Assembly: GCA_038237475.1 (NCBI GenBank)
Contig: JBBRYS010000012.1
Span: 62,001-126,000 of the forward strand
Direction: 5' to 3'
From: JAOAPY01 sp038237475
GTDB lineage: Bacteria; Acidobacteriota; Blastocatellia; Pyrinomonadales; Pyrinomonadaceae
Length of the DNA: 64,000 bases
Below the pieces are notes generated by a model. It had not been told where the DNA came from, did not search any database, and saw only the letters and a list, made by a program, of their open reading frames with translations. The translations under genes and the position numbers were made by a program. How positions within the stretch are numbered: the first letter of the stretch is position 1; every line of letters starts with the position of its first letter. Of this stretch, positions 10,501 through 18,939 are shown piece after piece.

Positions 10501-11155
10501 CTGGGCCAAGAACCTGACCGACAACCAAACAGACCGCTCGACAGCTCCCCAGAATTCATATGACATCAGAGGAGACCGCGGGCGCGCCACTCTTGATCGG
10601 CGACATATTCTGACCGTGAACTACATTTACGAATTGCCGTTCTATCGCAAGCAGGAAAATTTTGTCGGCAAGGTCCTGGGTGGCTGGCAGGCTTCCGGAA
10701 TTGCGGTTTATAACAGCGGTCTACCCTTTACAGCTACGACTTCCAGTTTTGACGCAGGCGGTTTGGGCAATGTTCCGGCAATCATCGCCGGTAACCGTCC
10801 CAACGTGCTTTGCGATCCAAACGCAAATGCTCCGCAGGATCGGTTGCAGTACTTCAATACTGCCTGCTTCCAACCGAATCCAACCACCACCACCACGGGT
10901 GTTAGGAATGTGGTTGGAAACGGCGGTCGCGGCATCATCAATGGACCGACGACAACGCGTTTTGATTTTACGATGACGAAGATTGTGCGATTTGGCGAAA
11001 CCGTTCAGGTGCAACTACGCGGCGAAGCCTTCAACATTCTTAATCACACCAACTTCCGGGCCCTCTCCACCAACGTCACGGCCACCAATTTCGGCCAGGT
11101 CACTGCAGTCCGCGATCCTCGCACCATTCAGCTCGGTGCGAAGATCATCTTTTAA
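7550..11155 (+). CDS. TonB-dependent receptor, Oar-like, with CarboxypepD_reg domain
   Basis: An outer-membrane receptor of about 1201 residues, paralogous to the one at the left end. Start ATG 7550 follows an AAGGA box 8 nt upstream and gives a clean signal peptide (MKHLQLSARIALLTVALCF...). An earlier in-frame ATG at 7517 would put eleven charged residues before it. Domains: regulatory-like Ig domain at about 25-110 (ITGTILGSVKDSTGASVSGA), plug at about 130-270 (LSLNNRNWVQLVALAPGVS, then INVITRSGGEKFHG), and a large beta-barrel ending AKIIF with the usual terminal Phe. It lies between a secreted D-aminoacylase and nagA, which suggests uptake of wall or chitin fragments; the ligand is an inference from neighbours only. 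Confidence 0.93.
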   Translation: MKHLQLSARIALLTVALCFCLSGLTFGQEITGTILGSVKDSTGASVSGATVTITDTAQKVVARTTTTNDQGLFSAPNLMSAVYEITVEAPNFKKHKETGVKINIGQSRSVDVTLEAGNISEVVTVEAAPLAVQLTTPTASTVISGDQVRELSLNNRNWVQLVALAPGVSNDLADQAYVGTTNPAGQANTINISVNGARSAQNTYRVDGADITDRGSNITIQAYPSVDSIAEFNVVRSLFPAEMGGSGGGLINVITRSGGEKFHGSAFEFVRNEKLNANDFLSNTVTNPALGREANGKAKRTPFRYNNFGFTIGGPIYAPLFGEGGKSFGRLKGTFFFFSEEQRKDHRFPLLTSTVPDQNMRQGIFPIDICLSASTTATSGAIPCNNILPAGVPLSSRVPVSNVAQQYLTYIYNKLPPPTDALTRQLLFPALNLADFRQEILKIDHTFNSKWSTYYRFESDKIPTQDVNALFSSGSGLPGVSTTATNSPGKTHTVQATFVPNANLVMVGRFTYGYGAILSHNVGTLALVNSPITPPLAYTNTRDRVPTISGNGFSALSSFGPYDNFSWKKNASGDVTWTRGSHSLKFGAVYGSYRKNENALAGSNEGTFSGFLNTTLTSAQQSSVLAPQVAGQDTNATRRANFQSFANFLQGNNVTFTQAHFDYTADLRQKVFEGYGQDEFRFRKSLTLYYGVRYSYFGAPYDVNGRLSTFYPQLFNPASAPIVNGGGNRVVGTGNFCNGLIVNAQNYRTAANNCTPTASPFGKYVVRAPKKDFAPRVGLAWDPFGKGTTSIRTGYGIFYDQVLNGTYLQNIGQNPPYQETFTQTLTRLDQPVPTGTVVTAASSLTALSVRAIQPEWKDPYMQQWSFDVQHQFGSKGKTLLDVGYFGSKGTHLIGSFELNEVPPGRALASLCAVGTSTTPTVACQNPGAAFTSTANSAILDQIRPYRGYRSIAMVTPQFNSNYHSMQVSAIQRFTGKSQIQLAYTWAKNLTDNQTDRSTAPQNSYDIRGDRGRATLDRRHILTVNYIYELPFYRKQENFVGKVLGGWQASGIAVYNSGLPFTATTSSFDAGGLGNVPAIIAGNRPNVLCDPNANAPQDRLQYFNTACFQPNPTTTTTGVRNVVGNGGRGIINGPTTTRFDFTMTKIVRFGETVQVQLRGEAFNILNHTNFRALSTNVTATNFGQVTAVRDPRTIQLGAKIIF

Positions 11156-11186
11156 CTAGTCCAGCTACTGCTGGATCGATTCCGGT

Positions 11187-11215
11187 GCCCGCAGCGACTC
11201 AGAAACGCTGCGGGC
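11187..11215 (+). terminator. Hairpin after the TonB receptor gene
   Basis: A perfect 10-bp stem, gcccgcagcg pairing with cgctgcgggc, with a 9-nt loop, lies 32 nt after the receptor stop. A smaller hairpin precedes it at 11161-11174. No real U-run follows, so it may be a pause or RNA-stabilising element rather than a full terminator. It would partly separate the receptor from nagA. Confidence 0.5.
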
Positions 11216-11254
11216 ATTCGCATGTTTGCACTATTTGTCCGAAGATAGAGAACG

Positions 11255-12433
11255 ATGACTGCGCAGAAAGGCCTCAGCTTAATAACGAACGCCCGTATCG
11301 TACAGCCTGATCGCATTCGCGACAGCGGTTCGGTCCTGATCGAAGCTGGACGGATTGCGCGGCTCAGCGACGAAGCCTCGCCCAACGTTGCCGGCGCCGT
11401 AGTCCACAATCTCAACGGCGCCACTTTGTATCCGGGCTTCATTGACGTCCACATTCACGGCTCTTCCGGAATTGACACGATGGAGGCGAGTGCCGATGAA
11501 TTGCGACTGGTATCGCGCTTTCTTGCCACCCGTGGCGTTACCGGCTGGTTACCCACTTTGGTTCCAGCGGCGGAAGAGGAATATGCCAACGCCGTTCAGG
11601 CTATCGAGGGATCAATTGGTCACCACGAGGAGGGTAATTCAGAAATCGGAGCAAGGGTGCTAGGCGTGCACTACGAAGGTCCGTTTGTCAGTGACTTACA
11701 ATGCGGAGCACTGCATACCAATTTCTTTAGAACCTATTCTTCTCCCGCAGATGTGACGGCCCTGCCGGTCCCCGCAGTCGCCGGGGCAGTGAAGATGATG
11801 ACTGTTGCGCCTGAAATTGAGGGCGGCCTGGAACTCATCTCGGAACTCGCCTCGCAGGGTTGGATCATATCGTTGGGACACACGCGCGCCACGCCGGCAG
11901 TGCTCGATAGCGCCTGGGCGGCTGGAGCCCGGCATATGACGCATTTTATGAATGCTATGCCGCCGCTGCATCATCGCAATCCGGGACCGGTGGGCTGGGG
12001 GCTGGCGCGCGATGAAGTTACCTGCGACATCATAGCCGATGGTATTCACCTGGATCCGTCGATGTTGAAACTCTTGCTCAAGCTGAAGTCGTCGGAACGT
12101 TTGACCCTAATCAGCGATGCCATCGCCGCGGCAGGTATGGGAGACGGTAAGTACCAGATCTGGGGCGAGACGATTTCCGTCAGCGAAGGACGCACCAGCA
12201 ATCTTCACGGGAGTATTGCTGGTTCTGTAATCACGATGCTCGACGCGGTCCGTATGATGCGCTCCCTGGGCGTTTCAGAAATGGAGGTGGCCCGGATGGC
12301 TGCGACGAATCCGGCTCGGCTGCTGCGAGTGGACCATGAGTGCGGTTCGATTGCGTTAGGGAAGCGCGCCGATCTGGTTGCGTTGGAGGCGAATGCCGAG
12401 GTGCGTTTCGTGATAGTCGGCGGGGAGTGGTGA
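11255..12433 (+). CDS. nagA: N-acetylglucosamine-6-phosphate deacetylase
   Basis: A 392-residue cytoplasmic amidohydrolase that converts GlcNAc-6-phosphate to glucosamine-6-phosphate and acetate. All family marks are present: GFIDVHIHGSSG (His66, His68), GVHYEGPF with the metal-binding Glu, substrate loop GALHTNFF, metal His in ISLGHTRA and MTHFMNAM, ADGIHLDP, the catalytic Asp in LISDAIAAAGM, and the C-terminal beta-domain motif GSIALGKRADLVAL. Length is normal. No GlcNAc kinase, PTS or nagB gene is in the window, so the other steps must be encoded elsewhere. The gene follows a TonB receptor and a D-aminoacylase, which fits recycling of amino sugars and D-amino acids from cell wall or chitin. 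Confidence 0.94.
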   Translation: MTAQKGLSLITNARIVQPDRIRDSGSVLIEAGRIARLSDEASPNVAGAVVHNLNGATLYPGFIDVHIHGSSGIDTMEASADELRLVSRFLATRGVTGWLPTLVPAAEEEYANAVQAIEGSIGHHEEGNSEIGARVLGVHYEGPFVSDLQCGALHTNFFRTYSSPADVTALPVPAVAGAVKMMTVAPEIEGGLELISELASQGWIISLGHTRATPAVLDSAWAAGARHMTHFMNAMPPLHHRNPGPVGWGLARDEVTCDIIADGIHLDPSMLKLLLKLKSSERLTLISDAIAAAGMGDGKYQIWGETISVSEGRTSNLHGSIAGSVITMLDAVRMMRSLGVSEMEVARMAATNPARLLRVDHECGSIALGKRADLVALEANAEVRFVIVGGEW

Positions 12434-12457
12434 ATTTCGGATTGCGAATTGCGGATT
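12434..12457. repeat. Short interspersed repeat between convergent genes
   Basis: Just after the nagA stop the DNA shows an internally repeated pattern of cggattgcgaa and gcggattgag. Similar short A+T-rich runs are, from memory, scattered through intergenic DNA in this kind of genome. No copy number can be given from one window. Confidence 0.35.
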
Positions 12458-12517
12458 GAGAGGGAAAAGAAGCAAAGAGGCAAGGGGTCAGCAGTGTAAT
12501 GCGATCACTAACACGGG

Positions 12518-13888
12518 TTACTTCGGGTTGTAATAGCCGGCTGCTGCATAGGAGCGATCAAGCAGTTCAACCGGATGACAGATTGCGAGTGAATCACCTG
12601 CGAGCATTGCTCCCGCGCCAATTTGCATATGGCAACCGGGATTGCCTGTGGCTAGTAGGCAGGCGCCCGTGTCTTTGATATTGTCCAGCTTCTCTGCCAG
12701 CACGCGCTCGGACAGCTCCGGCTCCATCAGATTGTAGACCCCGGCTCCTCCACAACAGCGGTCGCTACCGGACAAAGGCACAAAGTCCAAATCCGGAATT
12801 GCCTCAAGCATCCGCAGTGGAGCCTCAACCGCATGTTGACCGTTGCTGAGGTGGCACGACGCATCGTAAGTAATGCGTTCGTCACCGATGTGAGCACCTG
12901 CTTTGATTCCCGAGACAGCAAGTTGCTGGCTGATATCGCGCACCCGGCTGCTGAACCGCCGCGCGGCTTCGCTTAGTTCTTCATCATGAGCAAAAAGATG
13001 CTCGTAGGACATGAGCATCGCGCCGCACCCGCCTGCATTCGTAATAATCGGTGCGCCATTGTTATCGGCAAAGGCCGCGATGTTGTGCCTGGCGAGTTGT
13101 CGTGCACCGGCGAGATCTCCTGCGTGAGCATGCAGAGCGCCGCAGCAAGTCTGTTCTGTGGGAATGTGTGGCGCGCAGCCATTGACTTCAAGCACCCTCG
13201 CCGTAGCTCGATTTACGCGGGCAAAAAGTCCCTCGGTTACGCAACCCTTGAACAACATTACTGGCTCGCGAAGCGCTGCACCTTGTCCCTCAACAGATTC
13301 AGGGTGTGCAGTCCCGGTGGGCTGCGGTTGGTGGACAGATGTTCGTTTCGATTTTTCCAAAAGCGACAGCCCAAATTCAAATTGCCTCGAGATCAACCCC
13401 GGCAATTTGGATTTCAATAACAACCGCACGATGCCGCTATCGCGTGCGAGCCGGGCAGCAGTCAAGACAAACCTCAGCCGCGCGCGGCTGAGCCAGATAT
13501 GACGCAGCGCAAAGCGTAAGGCACGTTGCGTGAAGTTTTGTGTAACGGAAGCGTTGTAGATTTCTGCGCGTGCGCCTTCCAGCAGTTGACCATATTCAAC
13601 GCCCGCCGGGCAGACTGGTTCACAAGCCCGGCAACCCAGGCAGCGGTCAATATGCCTTTGAAAAGAGTTTGAGGTTATGGCCAGCTTTTCTTCGGTTACG
13701 GCACGCATGAGATAGATCCGCCCGCGCGGGCTGTCGTTCTCATCTCCGGTGGCGACGTAGGTGGGACAGGCTTCGAGACAGAGGCCGCAGTGAATACACG
13801 CCAGCAGTTTCTCGTCCTGGGACCCGATTGCCGCAGTCAGACTTGAGGTCGCGGATGAAACGTCAATACTCCGCTCAATTACTTCCAT
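12518..13888 (-). CDS. glcF: Glycolate oxidase iron-sulfur subunit
   Basis: A 456-residue Fe-S subunit of glycolate dehydrogenase, which passes electrons from the FAD subunits (here the GlcDE fusion 2.2 kb upstream) to the quinone pool. Two 4Fe-4S ferredoxin motifs are visible: CIHCGLCLEACP at 31-42 and CLGCRACEPVCP at 83-94. Two cysteine-rich CCG domains follow, with CCGALHAHAG, TNAGGCGAML, YDASCHLSNG, DRCCGGAG and NPGCHMQIGAG. Between the ferredoxin part and the CCG domains lies a low-complexity insert that includes AHPESVEGQ. The ATG lies 14 nt inside the preceding small gene, so the two are translationally linked. It reads as the last gene of the minus-strand group and converges on nagA. 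Confidence 0.93.
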   Translation of the reverse strand: MEVIERSIDVSSATSSLTAAIGSQDEKLLACIHCGLCLEACPTYVATGDENDSPRGRIYLMRAVTEEKLAITSNSFQRHIDRCLGCRACEPVCPAGVEYGQLLEGARAEIYNASVTQNFTQRALRFALRHIWLSRARLRFVLTAARLARDSGIVRLLLKSKLPGLISRQFEFGLSLLEKSKRTSVHQPQPTGTAHPESVEGQGAALREPVMLFKGCVTEGLFARVNRATARVLEVNGCAPHIPTEQTCCGALHAHAGDLAGARQLARHNIAAFADNNGAPIITNAGGCGAMLMSYEHLFAHDEELSEAARRFSSRVRDISQQLAVSGIKAGAHIGDERITYDASCHLSNGQHAVEAPLRMLEAIPDLDFVPLSGSDRCCGGAGVYNLMEPELSERVLAEKLDNIKDTGACLLATGNPGCHMQIGAGAMLAGDSLAICHPVELLDRSYAAAGYYNPK

Positions 13889-14216
13889 TTCGGTGAACCC
13901 CTGACTCCTGCGGTCGCTTGAAGAATTCCAGCTGGCCTTTGACGTTCGTGATCTTCATTCCCACCTGACAGCGCTGGTACTCATCTTCGGTAACTGAAGC
14001 TCTGAAACGGTCACCGTCGCTCTTCTCAATCAGCAATTTGTAATAAGGCCGGGAACCTTGTGTGGATTCGGAAAGCCCCATCCATTTATCCATCACTATA
14101 CCTTCATAGTCCTCACGCACCGTTGTGAGATATTGGCGATGGCAGGTCTCTGCCATCAGGCCGACGCAGACAATTATAAGTATCGAGGAAAAGACCGGGT
14201 ATCCATCGCCTTCCAC
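13875..14216 (-). CDS. Small membrane-anchored hypothetical protein
   Basis: A 113-residue frame starting at GTG 14216. It has one hydrophobic segment at about 8-22 (VFSSILIIVCVGLMA) and then a polar domain (TVREDYEGIVMDKWMG, YYKLLIEKSDGDRFRASV, CQVGMKITNVKG) with the alternating pattern of a small beta domain. I do not recognise the family. Its last 14 nt overlap glcF, the 80-bp gap after ggt is short, and all genes here run the same way, so it is probably part of the glycolate/ggt transcript. No clear ribosome site precedes the GTG, and an in-frame stop lies 39 nt upstream, so the start cannot be far off. It could assemble or anchor the oxidase at the membrane, but that is speculation. Confidence 0.65.
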   Translation of the reverse strand: MEGDGYPVFSSILIIVCVGLMAETCHRQYLTTVREDYEGIVMDKWMGLSESTQGSRPYYKLLIEKSDGDRFRASVTEDEYQRCQVGMKITNVKGQLEFFKRPQESGVHRNGSN

Positions 14217-14296
14217 CGAGACACAGGGCGCGGAGGTTGTTCGCGATTTGGGTTGCTTACCTTCATAACATCAAATTCGTGCTACCAGGGCAGGAA

Positions 14297-16045
14297 TTAG
14301 TAACCGATTGCCGCACTGTCGCTGCCGCGTGGATCACTCGCCCCCAGGCGCATTCCTGTCTTCTCCTCGATCATGACGCCTTCAGCATCACCCATGTAGC
14401 GCGGCCTCGAGGTCAGCTTATGTCCTTTCGCTTGCAGCGCGCGTTGCGTGTCGGTGGAAAGGCCGAATGGCTCCCAGACAATCTCATCCGGCAGCCATTG
14501 ATGATGGATGCGCGGCGCGTCAATCGCCTGTTGAAGATTCATGTCATAGTCCACGATGCCGGTAATCACCTGCAGAACTGTGTTGATAATAGTTGGACCA
14601 CCCGGACTGCCGATGGCGAACCAGAGCGAGCCGTCCTTGCGCAAGACAAAAGTAGGAGTCATCGCCGAGAGCGGCCGCTTGCGAGCAGCCACGGCATTGT
14701 TCTCTCCCTGAATCAAGCCGTAAGCGTTTGGCGTCCCAGGCTTAGCGGCGAAGTCATCCATCTCATTATTAAGCAGAATACCCGTGCCCTTGGCTGTCAC
14801 ACCCGAGCCGTAACCGCCATTCAGCGTGTAGGTGTTGGCCACTGCGTTGCCATCTTTGTCCACGACAGTGAAGTGAGTCGTCTCTTCTGCTTCGTAGCCG
14901 GGCGGTTTGCCGGCCCGCACTTCTGCGCTAGTCGAGGCGCGCGCCGGATCGATTGTCTCGCGCAAGCGCGCGCCGTACTGCTTGTCGATCATTCCAGCGA
15001 TTGGCACTTTCACAAAGTCGGTATCACCCATATACTCAGCGCGGTCGGCAAAGGCACGCCGCATCGCTTCGGTTGTCAGGTGATAACGTTCTGATGACGA
15101 CCAGCCCATTGACTTCAGATCATAACCTTCCAGGATATTGAGCATTTCGATCAGCACGGCGCCGCCCGAGGATGGTGGAGGCATTGAGATCACTTCATAA
15201 CCACGATAGGTCGAGCGAAGTGGCTCTCGTTCTTTGGCGACATAGTTGTGCATGTCCGCCATTGTGATTAGCCCGTTGTGCCTTTTCATGTCCGCCGCAA
15301 TCAGCCGCGCGGTTTCGCCTTCGTAGAATTCGTTGGGCCCGTACTTCTGCAGTCGTGCAAAGGTGGCCGCCAATTCCGGCTGGTGCAGCACGTCGCCCTC
15401 TTTGAAGAAGTTTCCATTGTTAAGAAAAATGCGTTTGCTGTCTTCATACATACCCAGCAGTTCGTTGTTGCCACGCAGATTTGCAGCGTAGGAATGGCTG
15501 AGGGGAAAACCCTCCGCCGCCAAGCGCCGCGCCGGTTCGATCAGTTGCGTCCAGGTCATTTTCCCGGAGCCGTATTTCTTCAGTGCCAGTTCCAGACCGC
15601 GGACCGTACCGGGCACGCCGGCGGCGCGGTAACCGACGGTTGACGAACCTTCGCCCTTTATCAGGTCGCCGTCCTTATCGAGGTAAACGTCGCTGGTAGC
15701 GGCGGCTGGGCCCATCTCACGATAATCGATGGCGGTCGTCTTGCCGTTGCGCAGGCGAATCATCATGAAACCACCGCCGCCAATATTTCCCGCCGCGGGA
15801 TGAGTGACGGCTTCGGCGAGCGCCACTGCGATCGCAGCGTCGACTGCGTTGCCGCCGCGTTTGAGAATGTCTACACCTACTTCTGAAGCTATTCTGCTGG
15901 TCGAGGCAACCATGCCATGTTGCGCGCGCACCGGCGCCCGCGAGGCGGCGAACAATGCGACCGTGCTCGCGCGCGGCAGGGCAGAGATTGCCAGTGAAGC
16001 GATTAAAACAAGTCGTAATGCAAGAGTGATAGATTTGGTTTTCAT
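14297..16045 (-). CDS. ggt: Gamma-glutamyltranspeptidase
   Basis: A 582-residue periplasmic gamma-glutamyltransferase/hydrolase that cleaves glutathione and other gamma-glutamyl compounds. It has a signal peptide (about 1-40). The proenzyme is expected to cut itself before Thr389 in the motif TTHFTVVDKDGNAVA, giving large and small subunits; this Thr matches the catalytic nucleophile of the E. coli enzyme. Other marks: GNIGGGGFMMIRL and DYREMGP in the large subunit; LNNEMDDFAAKPG, RPLSAMTPT and IGSPGGPTI in the small one; and a normal end (GASDPRGSDSAAIGY). It is unusual that ggt lies between glcDE and glcF: gaps of 69 and 80 bp on the same strand suggest one transcript. A physiological link between glycolate oxidation and glutathione breakdown is not established. 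Confidence 0.94.
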   Translation of the reverse strand: MKTKSITLALRLVLIASLAISALPRASTVALFAASRAPVRAQHGMVASTSRIASEVGVDILKRGGNAVDAAIAVALAEAVTHPAAGNIGGGGFMMIRLRNGKTTAIDYREMGPAAATSDVYLDKDGDLIKGEGSSTVGYRAAGVPGTVRGLELALKKYGSGKMTWTQLIEPARRLAAEGFPLSHSYAANLRGNNELLGMYEDSKRIFLNNGNFFKEGDVLHQPELAATFARLQKYGPNEFYEGETARLIAADMKRHNGLITMADMHNYVAKEREPLRSTYRGYEVISMPPPSSGGAVLIEMLNILEGYDLKSMGWSSSERYHLTTEAMRRAFADRAEYMGDTDFVKVPIAGMIDKQYGARLRETIDPARASTSAEVRAGKPPGYEAEETTHFTVVDKDGNAVANTYTLNGGYGSGVTAKGTGILLNNEMDDFAAKPGTPNAYGLIQGENNAVAARKRPLSAMTPTFVLRKDGSLWFAIGSPGGPTIINTVLQVITGIVDYDMNLQQAIDAPRIHHQWLPDEIVWEPFGLSTDTQRALQAKGHKLTSRPRYMGDAEGVMIEEKTGMRLGASDPRGSDSAAIGY

Positions 16046-16114
16046 AAGAGTATCCAGTTTGGACTCAAGATCAGTGTTTCAATCTGCGTTCAACCGCGGC
16101 TGCTTTCCCCCTGC

Positions 16115-18859
16115 TTAGGAATATACGAACCGCCCGGGCGCCAGCCTGTTATGTGGATCGAGTTGTTCCTTAATGCGCCCCATAAGTTCGCCACGCCGGC
16201 CCAGGTTTCCCCACGCATCGAGCCGGTCTTTGATTGCCGCTTGAGCTTTCTCAATTATTAGTGAGCCGCCCAATAACTCCGCTTCAGATCTCAGACTCTG
16301 CAGTGTCTTAACCACTTCGTGTTCCGCTCGTGCCGATTCAAACATTCTGAAAGTCCCCGATCCAATCCCGGCCTGCCAGCGATTTGCAGCAAAGGATTCG
16401 CCCAGTTCGCTGCGAACGCTCTGAACAAACAGAGCCAGGTCAGCGGAAGATACGCTAGCGCGCCACACAGATTCGTCAACGCATTGTGCCGCAGCATTGG
16501 CGAGGTTTTGCCAGACAGCCCCTTCACCCTCGTCAACCGGACCAACTCTGGAACAGTGCCTGGTTAACAAAGCAGCGGCGAGTGCCGATTGTTTTTTCAC
16601 GGCTTTCTCCAAGCCTGAAAATCTTAACAAAAGCAGACTCTCATTGCCTTCAGAAAAGTCCGCCTGACGCGCCATCGCCGGAGATAAGAGTTCCATCGCT
16701 ACCGGAAAGAGTTTCGCTGCGAGCAGCTCGCCTGCGACGGCAAGTAGTGAGGCTGTTTCTCCAAAGGCGACCAGAGTGGTATTTGCCTGCGGCAAGGGTC
16801 GCAACTTGAACGTCAGTTCAGTAATCAAACCCAGCGTTCCAAAGCTGCCGGTGAAGAGCTTACAGAGATCGTAACCAGCTACGTTCTTTACCACCTTCCC
16901 ACCGGCTTTGATCAGTGTGCCATCTGCAAGCACGACTTTCATACCGATGACAAAATTCCGCGGACTGCCATAACCCATCGACTGAGCGCCGCTAGCCGCC
17001 GAGGCGACGACTCCGCCCAGCGTTACGCTACCGTTGTCAGGCGGGTCAAGTGGCAGCCACTGACCACGCTTACTTAGCTCTTCGTTAAACTCTCGCAGCG
17101 TGACACCGGCTTCAGCTGACGCAACCAGGTCTGCCGGTTCGTGTTCAATGATGCGTTGCAGCCGCGAGGTACTCAGCTCCAGCGTCTCTGGCCGGATGGA
17201 ATTCCCTGCGTCCAGCCAATTACCTCCGCCCGAGATGCTAATCGATACGCCTTCAGTGAACGCGTCGCGCATGGATGCACAGGCTTCAGCCGTCGAGGCA
17301 GGCTCTGGATTAGCAGCCTTGATTCCGGTAGCGCTCGCAAAAACAGGTTGCTCTGTCGCCTCCTTTTTTACAGCCAGGGTCGAAGCGACTTGCTCCTGCT
17401 GCTGAGAAATAATTTGTGGAGTTGCTGCTGAGTCTCCGTTGGCGGAGATGCCTGCGACTGCCCGCGCCTCGCCGCAGCCGCGCAGGATCGGAATGATCTT
17501 GCCGGGGTTCATCAGTCCCAGGGGATCAAAAGCTGCGCGCACCTGCAGCATTGCGTTCATGTCAGCATCGGAAAAAATTAACGGCAGCAGTTCGCGTTTA
17601 TCGAATCCAACTCCGTGCTCGCCGCTGATGGTGCCTCCCGCCTTGACGCAGGTTTCCATCAATTCTCGTCCGGCTTCCTTGACATGGCGAACCTCGTCGG
17701 CCGAGCGCGAATCGAAACAGATCAGCGGATGCAGATTGCCGTCTCCGGCGTGAAACACATTGGCGATGCGCAGTTGATACTTGGCAGCAATGCGGTAGAC
17801 GTCAGCCAACACCTCCGGCAAACGCGAGCGGGGCACCACCGCGTCCTGGATCATCGAGTCGGGCGCAATCCGTCCGATAGCGCCAAAGGCGCCTTTGCGC
17901 GCAGCCCACAATTTCTTACGTTCATTGTTGTCAAGAGCGAGCCGGCAGGTGCGAGCTCCGTACTGGAGGCAAATACGCTTGACGCGCTCAGCTTCGTCGT
18001 CGATGCCGGCCTCGATTCCATCAAGTTCAATCAAGAGCGCTGCTCCAGCGTCCTGCGGCAGACCGGCGGCGAACACGCTGGCCTCGACGGCTTTGATGAT
18101 TGCACCGTCCATCATCTCGAGCGCGGCGGGCATAACACCCGCGGCGATAATCGCCGACACGGCATGGCTCGCGTCGTTGACATCCAGAAAATCAGCCAGC
18201 AGGGTCCGTACTGTCGGCGGTATCGGGACCAGTCGCAGGGTCGCCTCTGTGGCAATGCCGAAAGTGCCTTCGGAGCCCACGAACACGCCGAGCAGATCAT
18301 AGCCCGGTTGCTCTGCTCCGGCGCCGCCCAAGTCGACGATGTCGCCGTTAGACAAAACCACGCGCACCCCCAGCACGTGATCGCTGGTCGTGCCGTATTT
18401 CAAACAATGGATTCCGCCGGCGTTCTCAGCAATATTTCCGCCGATGGTACAGGTTGAGTTGCTGGATGGATCGGGCACGTAATGCAGACCAAAGGGCGCG
18501 GCCGCTCTCGACACGTGAGCGTTAACCACCCCCGGTTGGACCACCGCCAAACGATTCTCCGGATCGAGTTTTAAGATCTGTCGCATCCGAGCCATCTCAA
18601 TCACGACACCTTGAGTCAGCGCGAGGGCTCCACCTGAGAGGCCCGTCCCGGCGCCTCGCGGAGTAAAAGGCACACCCGCGGTCGCGAGCAGCCGCATCAC
18701 TGCTGAGGTTGTTTCGGTAGAGGAAGGGAAGACGACGGCTCGTGGTCGGTACTTGTGCTGCGGCAGCCCGTCACATTCGTAGACCAATAGCTCGTCCGCT
18801 TCGGTCAGAACGCTGTCGCGGCCCACAATCGCACGCAGATTTTCGCAAAGTTGATCCAC
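16115..18859 (-). CDS. glcDE: GlcD-GlcE fusion: glycolate oxidase FAD subunits in one chain
   Basis: A 914-residue protein joining two subunits that are usually separate. Residues 1-460 are a complete GlcD: PCMH-type FAD domain with PRGAGTGLSGGALAL and IGGNIAENAGGIHCLKYG, then the FAD-oxidase C-terminal domain with VFHAGDGNLHP and GTISGEHGVGFDKREL, ending at LMNPGKIIPIL. A linker of about 70 residues rich in Ala, Gln and Glu follows. The GlcE half starts near residue 540, with a second PCMH domain (WLPLDPPDNGSVTLGGVVA, GSPRNFVIGMKVVLADG, KVVKNVAGYDLCKL) and the short GlcE tail ending NRLAPGRFVY. The complex oxidises glycolate (or a related 2-hydroxy acid) to glyoxylate with electrons passed on through GlcF. 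The frame is unbroken across the linker, so fusion is real in this assembly. Confidence 0.92.
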   Translation of the reverse strand: MDQLCENLRAIVGRDSVLTEADELLVYECDGLPQHKYRPRAVVFPSSTETTSAVMRLLATAGVPFTPRGAGTGLSGGALALTQGVVIEMARMRQILKLDPENRLAVVQPGVVNAHVSRAAAPFGLHYVPDPSSNSTCTIGGNIAENAGGIHCLKYGTTSDHVLGVRVVLSNGDIVDLGGAGAEQPGYDLLGVFVGSEGTFGIATEATLRLVPIPPTVRTLLADFLDVNDASHAVSAIIAAGVMPAALEMMDGAIIKAVEASVFAAGLPQDAGAALLIELDGIEAGIDDEAERVKRICLQYGARTCRLALDNNERKKLWAARKGAFGAIGRIAPDSMIQDAVVPRSRLPEVLADVYRIAAKYQLRIANVFHAGDGNLHPLICFDSRSADEVRHVKEAGRELMETCVKAGGTISGEHGVGFDKRELLPLIFSDADMNAMLQVRAAFDPLGLMNPGKIIPILRGCGEARAVAGISANGDSAATPQIISQQQEQVASTLAVKKEATEQPVFASATGIKAANPEPASTAEACASMRDAFTEGVSISISGGGNWLDAGNSIRPETLELSTSRLQRIIEHEPADLVASAEAGVTLREFNEELSKRGQWLPLDPPDNGSVTLGGVVASAASGAQSMGYGSPRNFVIGMKVVLADGTLIKAGGKVVKNVAGYDLCKLFTGSFGTLGLITELTFKLRPLPQANTTLVAFGETASLLAVAGELLAAKLFPVAMELLSPAMARQADFSEGNESLLLLRFSGLEKAVKKQSALAAALLTRHCSRVGPVDEGEGAVWQNLANAAAQCVDESVWRASVSSADLALFVQSVRSELGESFAANRWQAGIGSGTFRMFESARAEHEVVKTLQSLRSEAELLGGSLIIEKAQAAIKDRLDAWGNLGRRGELMGRIKEQLDPHNRLAPGRFVYS

Positions 18860-18939
18860 AGGTTTTTCGGCGGGAGAATTCTATCGCGTCGGGTTAGCGA
18901 ATCATAACTTGCGGAGTCGATTCCGCGTTGCGATTACTT

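Noticed and set aside
14237..15094. Open frame of 285 codons on the plus strand
   Set aside because: It is antisense to ggt, including the catalytic region, and has no recognisable domain.
17615..18457. Open frame of 280 codons on the plus strand
   Set aside because: It is antisense to the GlcD half of the fusion gene, whose motifs are unmistakable.
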